A stretch of DNA of 64,000 nt from CAXTTV01 sp964247295 (GCA_964247295.1 CAXTTV010000003.1:5446-69445); one strand, 5' to 3'; counted from the first letter of the stretch, positions 18,039 through 26,964 are shown. Program-made: numbers and translations. The notes: generated by a model not told the origin, from the sequence alone.

Positions 18039-18887
18039 ATGACTGATACATTTATTGTGGCTGTCAGTGTTGCTGATATTCATCGGGAACCTGATGCTTC
18101 TTCCGAATTGGTTACTCAGGCCCTGATGAATACGCCGGCCCAGGCTGATGATGCGTTTGATCCTACCGGTCTCTGGACCCATATTACTTTGCCTGATTAC
18201 AGTGGCTGGATTAAAAGTGACCAGTTGGATGAGCTGATCACGCGTGGTTTCTGCGAGGGGATTGGGACCTGTGGGGTGGCGCTACCGTTTTCTGTGGTTG
18301 TGATAGCCCCCTCGACCCCTCTTTATCGGGCCCAGAGCGGTGAAGAACGGCTGGGCGAGCTTTATCTATCGACTAGACTGCCGTATATAGATCTTGCGCA
18401 TCCAGAGCGTTTACGCGTCGCCCTGCCAGGGGATGGCGAGGGCTGGGTTCCCCGAGGGGCGGTCGAGATCCGCGCAAACGATACTCTTTATCCTCGCCAG
18501 GAACTTTCTATCGTTACAGACTATGCGCGTGCTTTTCTCGATATCCCTTATTTTTGGGGTGGCACTACCTATCGGGGGATCGATTGCAGCGGTTTTGTGC
18601 AGCTTTGTTACCGTATGGGTGGGGATCAACTGCCTCGCGACGCCAATCAACAGCATGACTTTCTTTCGAAGAGCTTGGAACAGTCAGAATTGCGCGAGGG
18701 CGACCTTCTCTTTTTTGGGCGGCAAGAGATTACCCATGTGGCGCTAGCCCTGACTCCCACCGAGTATATCCATGCCGAGGGGCAGCAGTTCAACAAAGTG
18801 ACCATTACCAGCCTGGACCCGACTCATCAAGCATACAACGCTTACTTAAAAGAATTGATTTGTGGGTATAAACGCGTAAGAACGTGA
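18039..18887 (+). CDS. NlpC/P60 cysteine peptidase with SH3-like domains (YkfC type)
   Basis: 282 residues. Two SH3-like segments (about 5-65 and 85-145) precede an NlpC/P60 domain. The catalytic triad is visible: Cys183 in GIDCSGF, His233 in ITHVAL, and His245 in EYIHAEG. No signal peptide is seen, which matches YkfC-like enzymes that cut gamma-D-Glu-L-diamino acid bonds in recycled murein peptides inside the cell. It lies 15 bp upstream of the hexapeptide-repeat protein and may be cotranscribed with it. Confidence 0.88.
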   Translation: MTDTFIVAVSVADIHREPDASSELVTQALMNTPAQADDAFDPTGLWTHITLPDYSGWIKSDQLDELITRGFCEGIGTCGVALPFSVVVIAPSTPLYRAQSGEERLGELYLSTRLPYIDLAHPERLRVALPGDGEGWVPRGAVEIRANDTLYPRQELSIVTDYARAFLDIPYFWGGTTYRGIDCSGFVQLCYRMGGDQLPRDANQQHDFLSKSLEQSELREGDLLFFGRQEITHVALALTPTEYIHAEGQQFNKVTITSLDPTHQAYNAYLKELICGYKRVRT

Positions 18888-18902
18888 GAAAGGATACAAT
18901 GT

Positions 18903-19430
18903 ATGCCTGTCCTTCCGTATAAAGGAAAATGGCCCACCATCGCTGACAACGTATTTATCGCTCCAGGAGCGATGGTGATTGGAGATGTTACCATTCATGA
19001 GGGAGCCAGTATCTGGTATAACACCGTTGTGCGAGGGGATACCGCCGCGATTGTCATTGGCAAGAACACCAATATTCAAGATAATTGTACCTTGCACGTC
19101 GATCCTGGCGCGCCTCTGACTATTGGAGAGGAATGCACTATTGGGCATGGAGCGATCGTCCATGGAGCCACCATTAAAGATCAGGTGTTAATCGCTATGC
19201 ACGCGACCGTTCTTTCGCATGCCCAGGTGGGAGCGCAGACCTTGATTGGAGCTAATGCTCTGGTTGGTGAGTATAAAGTAATGCCTGGGGGGGTGCTGGC
19301 TCTTGGTGTGCCCGCGAAGGTTGTCAGGGAGCTCTCCGAAGAGGAGGGGCAGCGGATTCGTCAGAGTGCCTCTGGTTACTGTCAGCGGGCCAGCGAACAT
19401 CTTGAGTCCCTTAAAGCCATTGGAGACTAG
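18903..19430 (+). CDS. Gamma-carbonic-anhydrase-like hexapeptide-repeat protein
   Basis: 175 residues of left-handed beta-helix hexapeptide repeats (VIGDVTIHEGASIWYNTVVRG). Three His at the positions that bind metal in gamma-CA relatives are present (TLHVD, IGHGAIVHGA). The family includes YrdA, PaaY and true carbonic anhydrases; which activity applies cannot be told. The C-terminal helix is short. AAAGGA precedes the ATG. Confidence 0.87.
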   Translation: MPVLPYKGKWPTIADNVFIAPGAMVIGDVTIHEGASIWYNTVVRGDTAAIVIGKNTNIQDNCTLHVDPGAPLTIGEECTIGHGAIVHGATIKDQVLIAMHATVLSHAQVGAQTLIGANALVGEYKVMPGGVLALGVPAKVVRELSEEEGQRIRQSASGYCQRASEHLESLKAIGD

Positions 19431-19466
19431 GCAAAGAGAAAGATTGGTCTGATTCTGCTAGTCCGT

Positions 19467-20570
19467 TTACATATGCAGAATCAAACGAGCGATAATGAAA
19501 AAACCTACCAGGAAGCAAACGATAAATGTCACGAGGCAGATTGCCCAGAGCAACGGTCCAGAGAAACGGGAAGGTTCTGGACTACTGTATGAAGCTTGTT
19601 GAGCCATTTGAAACCCGTTGTTGCTGGCAGAGGGCGTATCCTGCGGAGGATAGTTTCCAAGGTTTACACCGGAACTACCTGGTAGCGTAAGCTTGCCAGA
19701 GGGGGGGGCATACTGTTGTGAGGAGGCTCTTGCCAGCTCTTTTCTGCTCTGCGCGACCCCGACCGCGACTGGCTGCTCTGGTGGAGGATCGTAGGTATCA
19801 ACCATGCCCTTTAACTCTGTTAGCAAGGTCTCGGGAGTCGAGATATGTTGAGGGTGCTGGCTGATCAGTGTCCGCGCGATAAGGTCACAAAGCTCCGCTG
19901 GATAGTTGCGTTGAAAACGCAGCCTCCCATCGGGTGATGGTTCAACCCCCGTACCCTCTGGATTTCTAGCGGCTACCAGTTGATAAAGCAGCAAGCCGAC
20001 CGCTCGTGTATCGTCGGCCCGCCGTCCCTCTGTTTGCTGGCCCCAAGGAGTCCCAAAGTCCGAGATCGGCTCCAGTCGATTTCCTAACACGCTCCAGGCT
20101 TGAAAATAATATTGATCGCTGGGTAAAGCAAAATTATTGACGCGTACAAGGCCGGTATGGTCACGCAGGACCGCTGCCGGCGTCAAGTCACCGTGGTTCA
20201 CTTTGCGCGAAGAGCTGCCAGCGTACGCTAATGCCTGGCAAATCTGGTAGCCGAAATCCGCAACCTCGTAGGCTGAGAGGGAAACCTGCTGTAAAGCAGC
20301 TAGCTCGTCTCCATCCACGTACTCTTGAACAATGTAGAGCGCCTCCGGCTCAACAATCACATCATAGAGGCCAATAATATTAGGATGTGAGAATTGAGAC
20401 GTTTGACGGATCGATGTTCTGTACATAGGTACCTGGGCTGGTGGCACGACTTTTACCGCCACGGTACGGTGCAATACCTGATCTACCCCTTGAAAGACAG
20501 TACAGACCTGTCCCTGCTTTATCAGGCGCTGTAACAGATACCGCCTGTTAATCACCCGGCCTGTTTCCAC
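19467..20570 (-). CDS. Membrane-anchored protein kinase-like protein, probable pseudokinase
   Basis: 367 residues. The kinase-like fold has VAVK (Lys40) but no glycine-rich loop. The alpha-C Glu is not evident. The catalytic loop is HGDLTPAAVL instead of HRDLKPxN, so Asp128 is kept and the Asn is Ala. DFG is replaced by NNFAL. Loss of both metal-binding residues suggests no phosphotransfer. A Pro/Ser/Gln-rich linker leads to a C-terminal transmembrane helix (WAICLVTFIVCFLVGFFI), typical of PknB-like receptors but with no outer domain. GTG start with AAGAGG 8 nt upstream. Confidence 0.82.
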   Translation of the reverse strand: METGRVINRRYLLQRLIKQGQVCTVFQGVDQVLHRTVAVKVVPPAQVPMYRTSIRQTSQFSHPNIIGLYDVIVEPEALYIVQEYVDGDELAALQQVSLSAYEVADFGYQICQALAYAGSSSRKVNHGDLTPAAVLRDHTGLVRVNNFALPSDQYYFQAWSVLGNRLEPISDFGTPWGQQTEGRRADDTRAVGLLLYQLVAARNPEGTGVEPSPDGRLRFQRNYPAELCDLIARTLISQHPQHISTPETLLTELKGMVDTYDPPPEQPVAVGVAQSRKELARASSQQYAPPSGKLTLPGSSGVNLGNYPPQDTPSASNNGFQMAQQASYSSPEPSRFSGPLLWAICLVTFIVCFLVGFFIIARLILHM

Positions 20571-20694
20571 AATAAATGCCTCTTAAGTCTAAATATCAAA
20601 GCATGCTTCTGAAAGATAGCGGATTCAGTATATCATATCGAGTTCATTCCGAAAAGTAAAATAGGTAGCTTATCTCATCAATGAGGAATTCCGG

Positions 20695-20723
20695 TTGCAT
20701 TGGCCTATAGCTATTGCTACAAT
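20695..20723 (+). promoter_or_regulatory. Promoter of the PH-like membrane protein gene
   Basis: TTGCAT 20695-20700, 17-nt spacer, TACAAT 20718-20723. The gene starts at 20778 with a GGAGA RBS. Confidence 0.65.
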
Positions 20724-20777
20724 AGTGACTAAAAGCCTAATGCTGGTCTCACTGAAGGATACTGGAGAAAGTTTTTT

Positions 20778-21272
20778 ATGGCTACATCTACCGATCAGGC
20801 TCTTGTTTTTATTGGACCGGGCCTTACTCCTTTCAAACGTATTGTGACGATACTGGGCGTGCTGGGCGTAACGCTCCTGGTGCTCTGGATCGCGCTCCAC
20901 CAGGGGGGTTCAGCGATCGGCAGTACGATTGCCGCGCTCCTCTTTATTACTGGCTTTATTCTGTATTTACGAATTGTGGCACCTGTCCCTTTTACGATTT
21001 CGGTCTCTCCCACCGGAGTGGTCAAAAAGGCGAACAATGGGGAGGAGATCGCGCTCGATTGGTCGGACATAACCAGGGTGAAAGAGGAATTCTTCCATAA
21101 TGGGAAACGTATCAGCGTGGGGATTTATCGCGTCCCTCAGTTGCCTCAGCAGAAAGCTAGGGCCTGGGTGGTTTACCGTGATGATGTGAATGATCTGGAT
21201 GGGCTGGCCCAGACGCTAAAATCTTTGAGACCTGAGACCTGTGAATGGATAAGTGAAAAGGTTCATGACTGA
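20778..21272 (+). CDS. Two-helix membrane protein with PH-like C-terminal domain
   Basis: 164 residues. Two transmembrane helices at about 20-40 and 47-66, then a ~95-residue cytoplasmic domain of beta character (PFTISVSPTGVVKK, EIALDWSDITRVKEE) resembling bacterial PH/YcxB-like folds. Function unknown. It converges on the ABC ATPase gene with an 8-bp gap. Confidence 0.7.
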   Translation: MATSTDQALVFIGPGLTPFKRIVTILGVLGVTLLVLWIALHQGGSAIGSTIAALLFITGFILYLRIVAPVPFTISVSPTGVVKKANNGEEIALDWSDITRVKEEFFHNGKRISVGIYRVPQLPQQKARAWVVYRDDVNDLDGLAQTLKSLRPETCEWISEKVHD

Positions 21273-21280
21273 TAGTGAGG

Positions 21281-22378
21281 CTAGAGATAGGCCCGAGCCT
21301 CGCTGGCTTTAAAGCTGGCATAGATGCTCTGGCCTTCCATCAGGTCCATTTCGGCGGCGGAGTTCGCGGTGATCTCAGCGGTGAGTTGTAACCCTCCTAA
21401 TTCCTGAATCAGACTGACCCGGACGCGGCCCTGGTCCTGCTCAATTGGCAAGATCTGAAGGATTTTTCCCTGGAAGCTGTTTCGGGCCGAGCCCTCGGGT
21501 CCCTCTCGGTGCAGTGTAATACTTCGAGGATCAACAACAACGCTGATCTGCTGCCCTGGTTGGCCCTGTTCCTCTTCTAGCATGGCCTGCACCTCAACCT
21601 CTCCAGCTTCCAATTCGATGCGAGCTAGTCGACTCTGGCGCTCATGGAGCTTCCCCTGAAAAAAGTTCATCCCGACCAGCTCGGCTACATAAGAGGATCT
21701 GGGATACCTCAGGAGATCCTGCTGACCTCCCTGCTGAAGAAGCCTCCCTTGCTCCAGGACGAGAATCTGCTCCCCGAAGACCAGCGCATCCAGATAGTTG
21801 TGTGTAACCATTACAGTGGTGATGCCCGTCTCACGCAGAAGCTGGCGCAGCTCTTGACGGATCTCCCTTCTGGTCTGAACATCCAGGGCCGCTAAGGGCT
21901 CATCCAGCAATAATAGTTCAGGCTTTAAAACCAGGGCTCGGGCGATCGCGACCCGTTGCTGCTGCCCACCTGAAAGCTGTGCTGGCCTTCGTTTCTCATA
22001 TCCCGTCAAACGGACCTGCTCCAGCGCCTCTCCAACTGTGCTCTTGATCTGCCCATTGGGTAGATGCTGAGATCTCAATCCGAAACAAATGTTCTCCCAG
22101 ACGTTTAAATGAGGGAAGAGTGCGTAATCTTGAAAAACGTATCCGAAGGGCCTTTGCTGGGGCGAACGATAGATATTGTGCTCACTGTCAACATAGGTTA
22201 TGCCATTGAGCACAATCAGCCCGCGCTGAGGTTTTGAGAGGCCAGCAAGGAGTTGGAGAACAGTACTTTTTCCGGCTCCACTTTCTCCCAGTAGGACCGT
22301 TGTTTTACCATTTTCAGCAGAAAAGCTCAGTTCCAGATGGAAAGATTGGAGCGTCATATCAAAAAAGCACTCTAGCAT
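21281..22378 (-). CDS. ABC transporter ATPase, molybdate/sulfate/spermidine importer type, with TOBE domain
   Basis: 365 residues. Walker A GESGAGKST, Q-loop FQDYALFPH, signature LSGGQQQRVAIARAL, Walker B LLLLDEPLAALD, H-loop THNYLDAL. The ~110-residue C-terminal extension is TOBE/MOP-like, as in ModC or CysA. MLECFFDMTLQSFHLELSF resembles ModC N termini. No permease or binding protein is adjacent. ATG 22378 is chosen because a good promoter ends 6 nt before it, which makes the upstream TTG part of the -35 box. Confidence 0.88.
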   Translation of the reverse strand: MLECFFDMTLQSFHLELSFSAENGKTTVLLGESGAGKSTVLQLLAGLSKPQRGLIVLNGITYVDSEHNIYRSPQQRPFGYVFQDYALFPHLNVWENICFGLRSQHLPNGQIKSTVGEALEQVRLTGYEKRRPAQLSGGQQQRVAIARALVLKPELLLLDEPLAALDVQTRREIRQELRQLLRETGITTVMVTHNYLDALVFGEQILVLEQGRLLQQGGQQDLLRYPRSSYVAELVGMNFFQGKLHERQSRLARIELEAGEVEVQAMLEEEQGQPGQQISVVVDPRSITLHREGPEGSARNSFQGKILQILPIEQDQGRVRVSLIQELGGLQLTAEITANSAAEMDLMEGQSIYASFKASEARAYL

Positions 22379-22384
22379 ATTTCT

Positions 22385-22414
22385 AGTATAAACGAGCTTG
22401 AGGCTTCTTTGCAA
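22385..22414 (-). promoter_or_regulatory. Promoter for a leaderless ABC ATPase mRNA
   Basis: TTGCAA (22409-22414), 18-nt spacer, TATACT (22385-22390), then 6 nt to ATG 22378. Transcription would begin at or next to the start codon. Confidence 0.7.
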
Positions 22415-22464
22415 TGAGTTGTGAGAGCCTCAGCAATTTGCTTACTTTTACTTAGATACATAAC

Positions 22465-22493
22465 TTGCGTTAGAGCAGGTGTAATGGTATACT
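22465..22493 (+). promoter_or_regulatory. Promoter of the HxlR-family regulator
   Basis: TTGCGT 22465-22470, 17-nt spacer, TATACT 22488-22493. It rules out the in-frame start codons further upstream and fixes the gene start at 22550. Confidence 0.68.
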
Positions 22494-22549
22494 ATGTTCG
22501 ACAGTTTCTATCCTATTCTGGTTCATTGCAACTGGAAAGCAAAAAAGAT

Positions 22550-22912
22550 ATGATATCCAAATCAACAACATCTACAGAAAGAATTGCGAACGCGAAGCAT
22601 ATCTGTCCTCGATATGAATACGCGATTGGGATCCTTGGGAAGCGTTGGACGGGACTACTGCTGGAGGCCCTGATGGATGGGCCGCGCCGTTTCTGTGAGC
22701 TAACTGCTGCGGTTGAAGGGCTTTCCGACCGGGTACTTAGTGATCGTCTGCGTGAATTAGAGACGCAGGAGATTGTCGAGCGCGTTGTTTATCCACATGT
22801 GCCGGTCCGCGTTGAGTACAGGCTGACTGAGAAGGGACAGGCTTTAAAGCCCGTGGTTGATCAGATCCACGTGTGGGCTGAGCAGTGGGGTCCCTGCACC
22901 GATTCCGAGTAG
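22550..22912 (+). CDS. HxlR-family winged-helix transcription regulator
   Basis: 120 residues. The HxlR pattern is clear: CPRYEYAIGILGKRWTGLLLEALMDGPRRFCEL, then LSDRVLSDRLRELE and YRLTEKGQAL. The cysteine before the first helix (HICPRYEYA) is the one often redox-active in this family. It is divergent from the ABC ATPase with promoters about 50 bp apart, so it might regulate that gene; this is inference. The start is set by the promoter; GGAAAG lies about 10 nt upstream. Confidence 0.87.
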   Translation: MISKSTTSTERIANAKHICPRYEYAIGILGKRWTGLLLEALMDGPRRFCELTAAVEGLSDRVLSDRLRELETQEIVERVVYPHVPVRVEYRLTEKGQALKPVVDQIHVWAEQWGPCTDSE

Positions 22913-22960
22913 CTTACTGCCCGGCCTCCTTTCTCCTTTGGGTATCGAACCAGGCGGTTA

Positions 22961-22969
22961 TGATATACT
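22961..22969 (+). promoter_or_regulatory. Extended -10 promoter for a leaderless HIT gene
   Basis: TGATATACT at 22961-22969 (TGn plus TATACT), 6 nt before ATG 22976. The -35 is poor (TTGGGT with a 20-nt spacer), as is common with extended -10 elements. Confidence 0.58.
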
Positions 22970-22975
22970 GGGGAT

Positions 22976-23473
22976 ATGGAGAATTTATGGGCCCCCTGGC
23001 GTATGGCCTTTATTACGCCTAAAAAGGACCAGCCTGATGAGGGCTGCATTTTCTGCACAAAACCAGCGGCCAACAAGGATGACGAGAACTACATTGTCTA
23101 CCGAGGGAAGCGCTGTTTTGTGATGCTCAACCTCTATCCCTACAACAACGGCCACTTGATGGTCGCGCCCTACAAGCACAAAAGCACGATTGAGGACCTG
23201 GATGCTGAAGATCTGGGTGAGATGATGAGTCTGGCGCAGCTCATGCTCAAAGCGTTACGCGAGGTAATGAATCCACACGGCTTCAACATGGGAATCAATC
23301 AGGGGAAGATCGCGGGAGCGGGCTTCGCCGATCACGTGCATTACCATGTTGTCCCCCGGTGGGATGGGGACACCAACTTTATGCCGGTGCTTGCCGACAT
23401 CAAAGTTATTCCCGAGCACCTGGATACCGTTTATAAACATCTGAAAGAAGCGGTTGCGGATATCCAAACGTAG
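22976..23473 (+). CDS. HIT-family hydrolase/phosphorylase (Ap4A-type)
   Basis: 165 residues. The histidine triad HVHYH (His120, 122, 124) is intact. The N terminus WAPWRMAFI followed by GCIFC resembles Ap4A phosphorylase-like HIT proteins of actinobacteria, which act on dinucleoside polyphosphates. The Cys pair and a distant His could bind zinc. No Shine-Dalgarno is visible and the -10 box lies 6 nt upstream, so the mRNA is probably leaderless. Confidence 0.9.
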   Translation: MENLWAPWRMAFITPKKDQPDEGCIFCTKPAANKDDENYIVYRGKRCFVMLNLYPYNNGHLMVAPYKHKSTIEDLDAEDLGEMMSLAQLMLKALREVMNPHGFNMGINQGKIAGAGFADHVHYHVVPRWDGDTNFMPVLADIKVIPEHLDTVYKHLKEAVADIQT

Positions 23474-23499
23474 GAGAGCTGCCTGCGAGTCTGTTGAGA

Positions 23500-23660
23500 A
23501 AAGGGAACGCCCTTGAGGTGCGGTAGGAGCGCTTCGCGAAGCGTGCGCATCCTTTCGGGGTCGCAGGATCTCCCCGGAGGCATGGCGCGGTGCGCCAGAT
23601 GCGGCACGTCATCGCGGCGCTCGACGGGCCGTCCTACGCCGCGTCCACTCTCCGAGACCG
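23500..23660 (-). repeat. Dispersed intergenic repeat, copy with palindromic core
   Basis: Read on the minus strand it matches about 120 bp of 44240-44365: both contain cgtgccgcatctggcgcacc followed by gcgc, and later a cacgctt..cgaagcgct palindrome. It fills the gap between the HIT gene and the aldehyde dehydrogenase. No gene seen. Confidence 0.7.
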
Positions 23661-23724
23661 TTTTATAACCTTTGATCTTTTAACGGTACTGTGAGCAACT
23701 TGCTTCTTAAATTGAAACCCCCTT

Positions 23725-25188
23725 CTATTTGCCGTAGGGGTACCACCACGGTTTGCTGCCACCCTCGAAGTCCCAGTGGACGTGCTTGGTCTCGCGAAAC
23801 TCGTCAAGCCCCTCTTCTCCCAATTCCCTACCTAATCCACTTTGTTTAAATCCCCCGAATGGGCCCGCATCGTTATCCGTCAATGGGTCATTGATCCAGA
23901 GGGTGCCAGCCTCGACCTCTTCAAAGAATCGCTTGGCCCGGATGGGATCATAAGTGTAGAGGTTGGCTCCCAATCCATAGGGACTATCGTTAGCTAATGC
24001 GATCGCTTCATCAAAGCTGCTATAGGTCATGATCGGGATGGTGGGCCCGAAGGTTTCCTCGCGCATGATGGGCATACCATGATTGACGTTGGTGAGGACC
24101 GTCGGCTCATAGAAGTAGCCTTTGTCTATCTTCTCTGGACGCCGACCTCCGGTCAGAATTCTGGCTCCCTGAGACCGGGCCTCGTCCACCTGGGCCTCGA
24201 CTTTGGCTCGGTAGCGATCCCCGATCAGCGGCCCCATATCGGTTTCGGGGTCCAGACCTGATCCCAGTTTGAGCTCACGAGCGTACGCGGTGATCCGCTC
24301 AATGAACTCGGGCGCAATCTTCTCGTGAACATAGACACGTTCGGTCGAGGTGCAGACCTGTCCGCTATTGAGCAGGGCGGCCCAGGCCACGCCCGGAACG
24401 GCGATCTCTAAATTGGCGTCTTCCGCGACAATAAAGGCGTCCTTTCCCCCAAGTTCCAGATGGAGTTTTTTCATCTGGGGCGCGACCAGTCGGGCGATCT
24501 GCTGTCCGGTTGCCAATGAACCGGTAAATGCGATCATGCGGACCCGTGGATCTACGACCAGCGGCTCGCCGGCCTCTTTGCCGGTCCCACTGATAATATT
24601 GACGATGCCTGGAGGCAGGTGCGCGAAAATTTCGGCGAAGATCAGAGTAGAGAGTGGGGTCATCTCGGATGGTTTTAAGACAACGGTGTTTCCAGCGGCC
24701 AGAGCCGGAGCGACCTTCCAAGCCATCAGAAGAATGGGATAGTTCCAGGGGACGATCGCCGCGATCACACCGATTGGCTCTTTTAAGACCATTGCCAGTT
24801 GCGTCTCTTCTACAGAAGGGATCACTTTGCCCCTGCTGTGCCGACCGATCTCGGCATAGTATCGGAAGCAAGCCGCCGACCAGCTCATCTCGTCGCGGTT
24901 CTCGATCAGTGGTTTCCCACCCTCCAATGTGAGAAGGTGGGCGATCTCCTCTGTTCGGGCGGTCAACTGCTGAGCGATCTCGTGCAGCAGCTCAGCTTTC
25001 TGCCCGGCGGGGAGCCGTTTCCAGGCGGGAAAGGCCGCCTGGGCCGCACTGATCGCCTTATCAACATCGGCGGCGTTGGCCGCTGGGGCCGTATCAAGGA
25101 TCTCTTCGGTGGCGGGGTTGCGCACCTCGATCACCTCTCCCGAGCTGCCTGAGGTATATTCGCCATTGATCCACATTCTGTACGACAT
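23725..25188 (-). CDS. NAD(P)-dependent aldehyde dehydrogenase
   Basis: 487 residues, standard for the ALDH superfamily. It oxidises an aldehyde to the acid. Catalytic Glu lies in HLELGGKDAF, and catalytic Cys in NSGQVCTSTERVYV. The cofactor motif is FTGSLATGQQIA, with PWNYPILLMAWKVAPALAAGN upstream. The family resemblance is to betaine-aldehyde/aminobutyraldehyde dehydrogenases; the substrate is not determinable. The gene begins 20 bp after the SPFH gene stop on the same strand. Confidence 0.93.
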   Translation of the reverse strand: MSYRMWINGEYTSGSSGEVIEVRNPATEEILDTAPAANAADVDKAISAAQAAFPAWKRLPAGQKAELLHEIAQQLTARTEEIAHLLTLEGGKPLIENRDEMSWSAACFRYYAEIGRHSRGKVIPSVEETQLAMVLKEPIGVIAAIVPWNYPILLMAWKVAPALAAGNTVVLKPSEMTPLSTLIFAEIFAHLPPGIVNIISGTGKEAGEPLVVDPRVRMIAFTGSLATGQQIARLVAPQMKKLHLELGGKDAFIVAEDANLEIAVPGVAWAALLNSGQVCTSTERVYVHEKIAPEFIERITAYARELKLGSGLDPETDMGPLIGDRYRAKVEAQVDEARSQGARILTGGRRPEKIDKGYFYEPTVLTNVNHGMPIMREETFGPTIPIMTYSSFDEAIALANDSPYGLGANLYTYDPIRAKRFFEEVEAGTLWINDPLTDNDAGPFGGFKQSGLGRELGEEGLDEFRETKHVHWDFEGGSKPWWYPYGK

Positions 25189-25208
25189 ACGCTTTCCTTG
25201 TTCAAGAA

Positions 25209-26759
25209 CTAGTTACCGGCTTCAATCGGAGGCTTACTCTTCCAACCGGAGCGGCTGACCTTCCCGGCATTTTTGCGGCTCGTAGTACCGAAATGGGCCT
25301 CCAGCAAGCTTGCTCGCTGATAAAGAATCTCTGAGGCGCGGCCAGCGTCAAAGCTGATACTGTCAATAAGTTCGGGGTCCTGGGAGATCTCTTCAAAGCG
25401 AGTCGCGATTGAACGGATCGTCTGGGGATCGGTGATCCGTCCATCGCGGACAGAGTCATAAGCCTCGCTGAGCGCCTGAGCCTTCAAAGACTTCGCGGAG
25501 ACCGGTTCCTGAGGTTGAGCAGGTTGGAGGGGAGCCTTCTTTAAGTCTGCCCCCTCGATCGCGACTGTCTTGAATTCTAGAGCTGGTACGGTCGCCGGAT
25601 CATCTCGCTCGGCTTGAATGGGACGACTTGGGCGGCTGGGGCGACTCGGACGACTGGGTTTACTATGTAACTCAGGTTCAACTGGCTTGCTTAAGCGTGG
25701 GATCAGCGTAATATCTTGAATACGTACCCCATTAATTAACACGCCCCACGCGATAATCCTGTCTTGCAATCGCTGGGCCAGCCGCATCTCAATCCCTTCC
25801 CAGCGGGTCTCATAGGCTGCCAGATCCAGATCAAAGGCCTGATATTCCGTTGTTGAGCTAAGCTTACGGGAGACCGAACTATGTTGCCAGGCGAGAAAAT
25901 CTTCGGGATGGAGCTCGTGGACAACGCTTTGTAGCGTTCCTCGAAATAGCTCATGCAAGCTTTCTTCCCAGTTATTTACCTCGGTCAGCACCAGATGAGC
26001 ATCTTCCGGCTCCAATTGGTAGCTCAGGACCGCCGAGAGCTGGATATCCTCATCGCGCGAAACCTGAACCTTTTGGGGTGGACACTGCCAATGCGTCTCA
26101 CGAGTATTCAACGAGTAGAGGATTTTCTCCCAGGGGAGCCGAAAGTTCAGGCCAGGGAAAAGTGTGCGATTATACCGTCCGAACGCGAACGCGATATCCA
26201 CCCGGCCATCGGGCACCGGGTGAAAGGTAAAACGCCCAATCACCACCGCCAGCGCCACCACAATTGCCAGGAGAACAATACTGATAAACGGGCCGAAGAT
26301 GGCGAAACAGCCTAGAATTAAAAAAAAGACAAAGCCAAACGAGAAACCCATTAACCAGAAGGTATCGTTCTCGCCAGCATAATAAAGCACAATCCCTTGA
26401 ATGATCGCCACCGCGAGCAAGACCAGCCCGAAAGGTAACAGGCCCGGCGGTGTGAGATATGCCGTACCATTCAAAGAAAAAACGCAGGCTAAAAGAAAAA
26501 TGAGTCCGCTAATAATTAAAGGGACCAGGATTGGGGAGGACTGACGTACCATAGAGAGCGCCTGCCGGCCCCGGTTCGCGAGAACCTTTTTGAGATCCTT
26601 CTCTTTTGCTCGTGTCTGGTTCCCTTGTGGGATGTCTTCGTCTAGAGCGTCAGGATCGGGCAGATCATCCTCAAAAGGCGCAAGCTCAGATTGCGCCAGG
26701 CTGGCTTCCCCACGCAAGGGCTGACTTGTCTTCTCGGGACCCTTCCAGTCTGAAGTCAT
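25209..26759 (-). CDS. SPFH/band-7-type membrane protein with N-terminal transmembrane bundle
   Basis: 516 residues. An acidic N terminus precedes about four hydrophobic helices (75-180), then an SPFH-like domain (VPDGRVDIAFAFGRYNRTLF, then LSAVLSYQL and a helical region ending GVLINGVRIQDITL). A linker carries a repeated Arg-Pro-Ser motif, and the C-terminal ~130 residues are helical. Band-7 proteins organise membrane microdomains. The role here is unknown. ATG 26759 is preferred to GTG 26804, though neither has a strong RBS. Confidence 0.72.
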   Translation of the reverse strand: MTSDWKGPEKTSQPLRGEASLAQSELAPFEDDLPDPDALDEDIPQGNQTRAKEKDLKKVLANRGRQALSMVRQSSPILVPLIISGLIFLLACVFSLNGTAYLTPPGLLPFGLVLLAVAIIQGIVLYYAGENDTFWLMGFSFGFVFFLILGCFAIFGPFISIVLLAIVVALAVVIGRFTFHPVPDGRVDIAFAFGRYNRTLFPGLNFRLPWEKILYSLNTRETHWQCPPQKVQVSRDEDIQLSAVLSYQLEPEDAHLVLTEVNNWEESLHELFRGTLQSVVHELHPEDFLAWQHSSVSRKLSSTTEYQAFDLDLAAYETRWEGIEMRLAQRLQDRIIAWGVLINGVRIQDITLIPRLSKPVEPELHSKPSRPSRPSRPSRPIQAERDDPATVPALEFKTVAIEGADLKKAPLQPAQPQEPVSAKSLKAQALSEAYDSVRDGRITDPQTIRSIATRFEEISQDPELIDSISFDAGRASEILYQRASLLEAHFGTTSRKNAGKVSRSGWKSKPPIEAGN

Positions 26760-26964
26760 AGGTTTTCTTTTTACCCTCTCATCCGTAAAATCAGCCGACC
26801 ACACTATTTTTCAAACAGGTTTTTACTGGCTGTAAGCCTTCGTTAAAAAAAGGCTCTACAAGAGGAACGTGCTAAGACTGTCTTGGGAAACTTTGAAGCT
26901 ATTCTACCTATGTTCACCATACACAGACATCCTATTGACAGACAGGTACATTCAGGGACGGACC

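Noticed and set aside
23725..25188. P5C dehydrogenase partner for proline dehydrogenase
   Set aside because: The length and active-site context fit general betaine/aminobutyraldehyde-type ALDHs, and it is over 5 kb away on the other strand.
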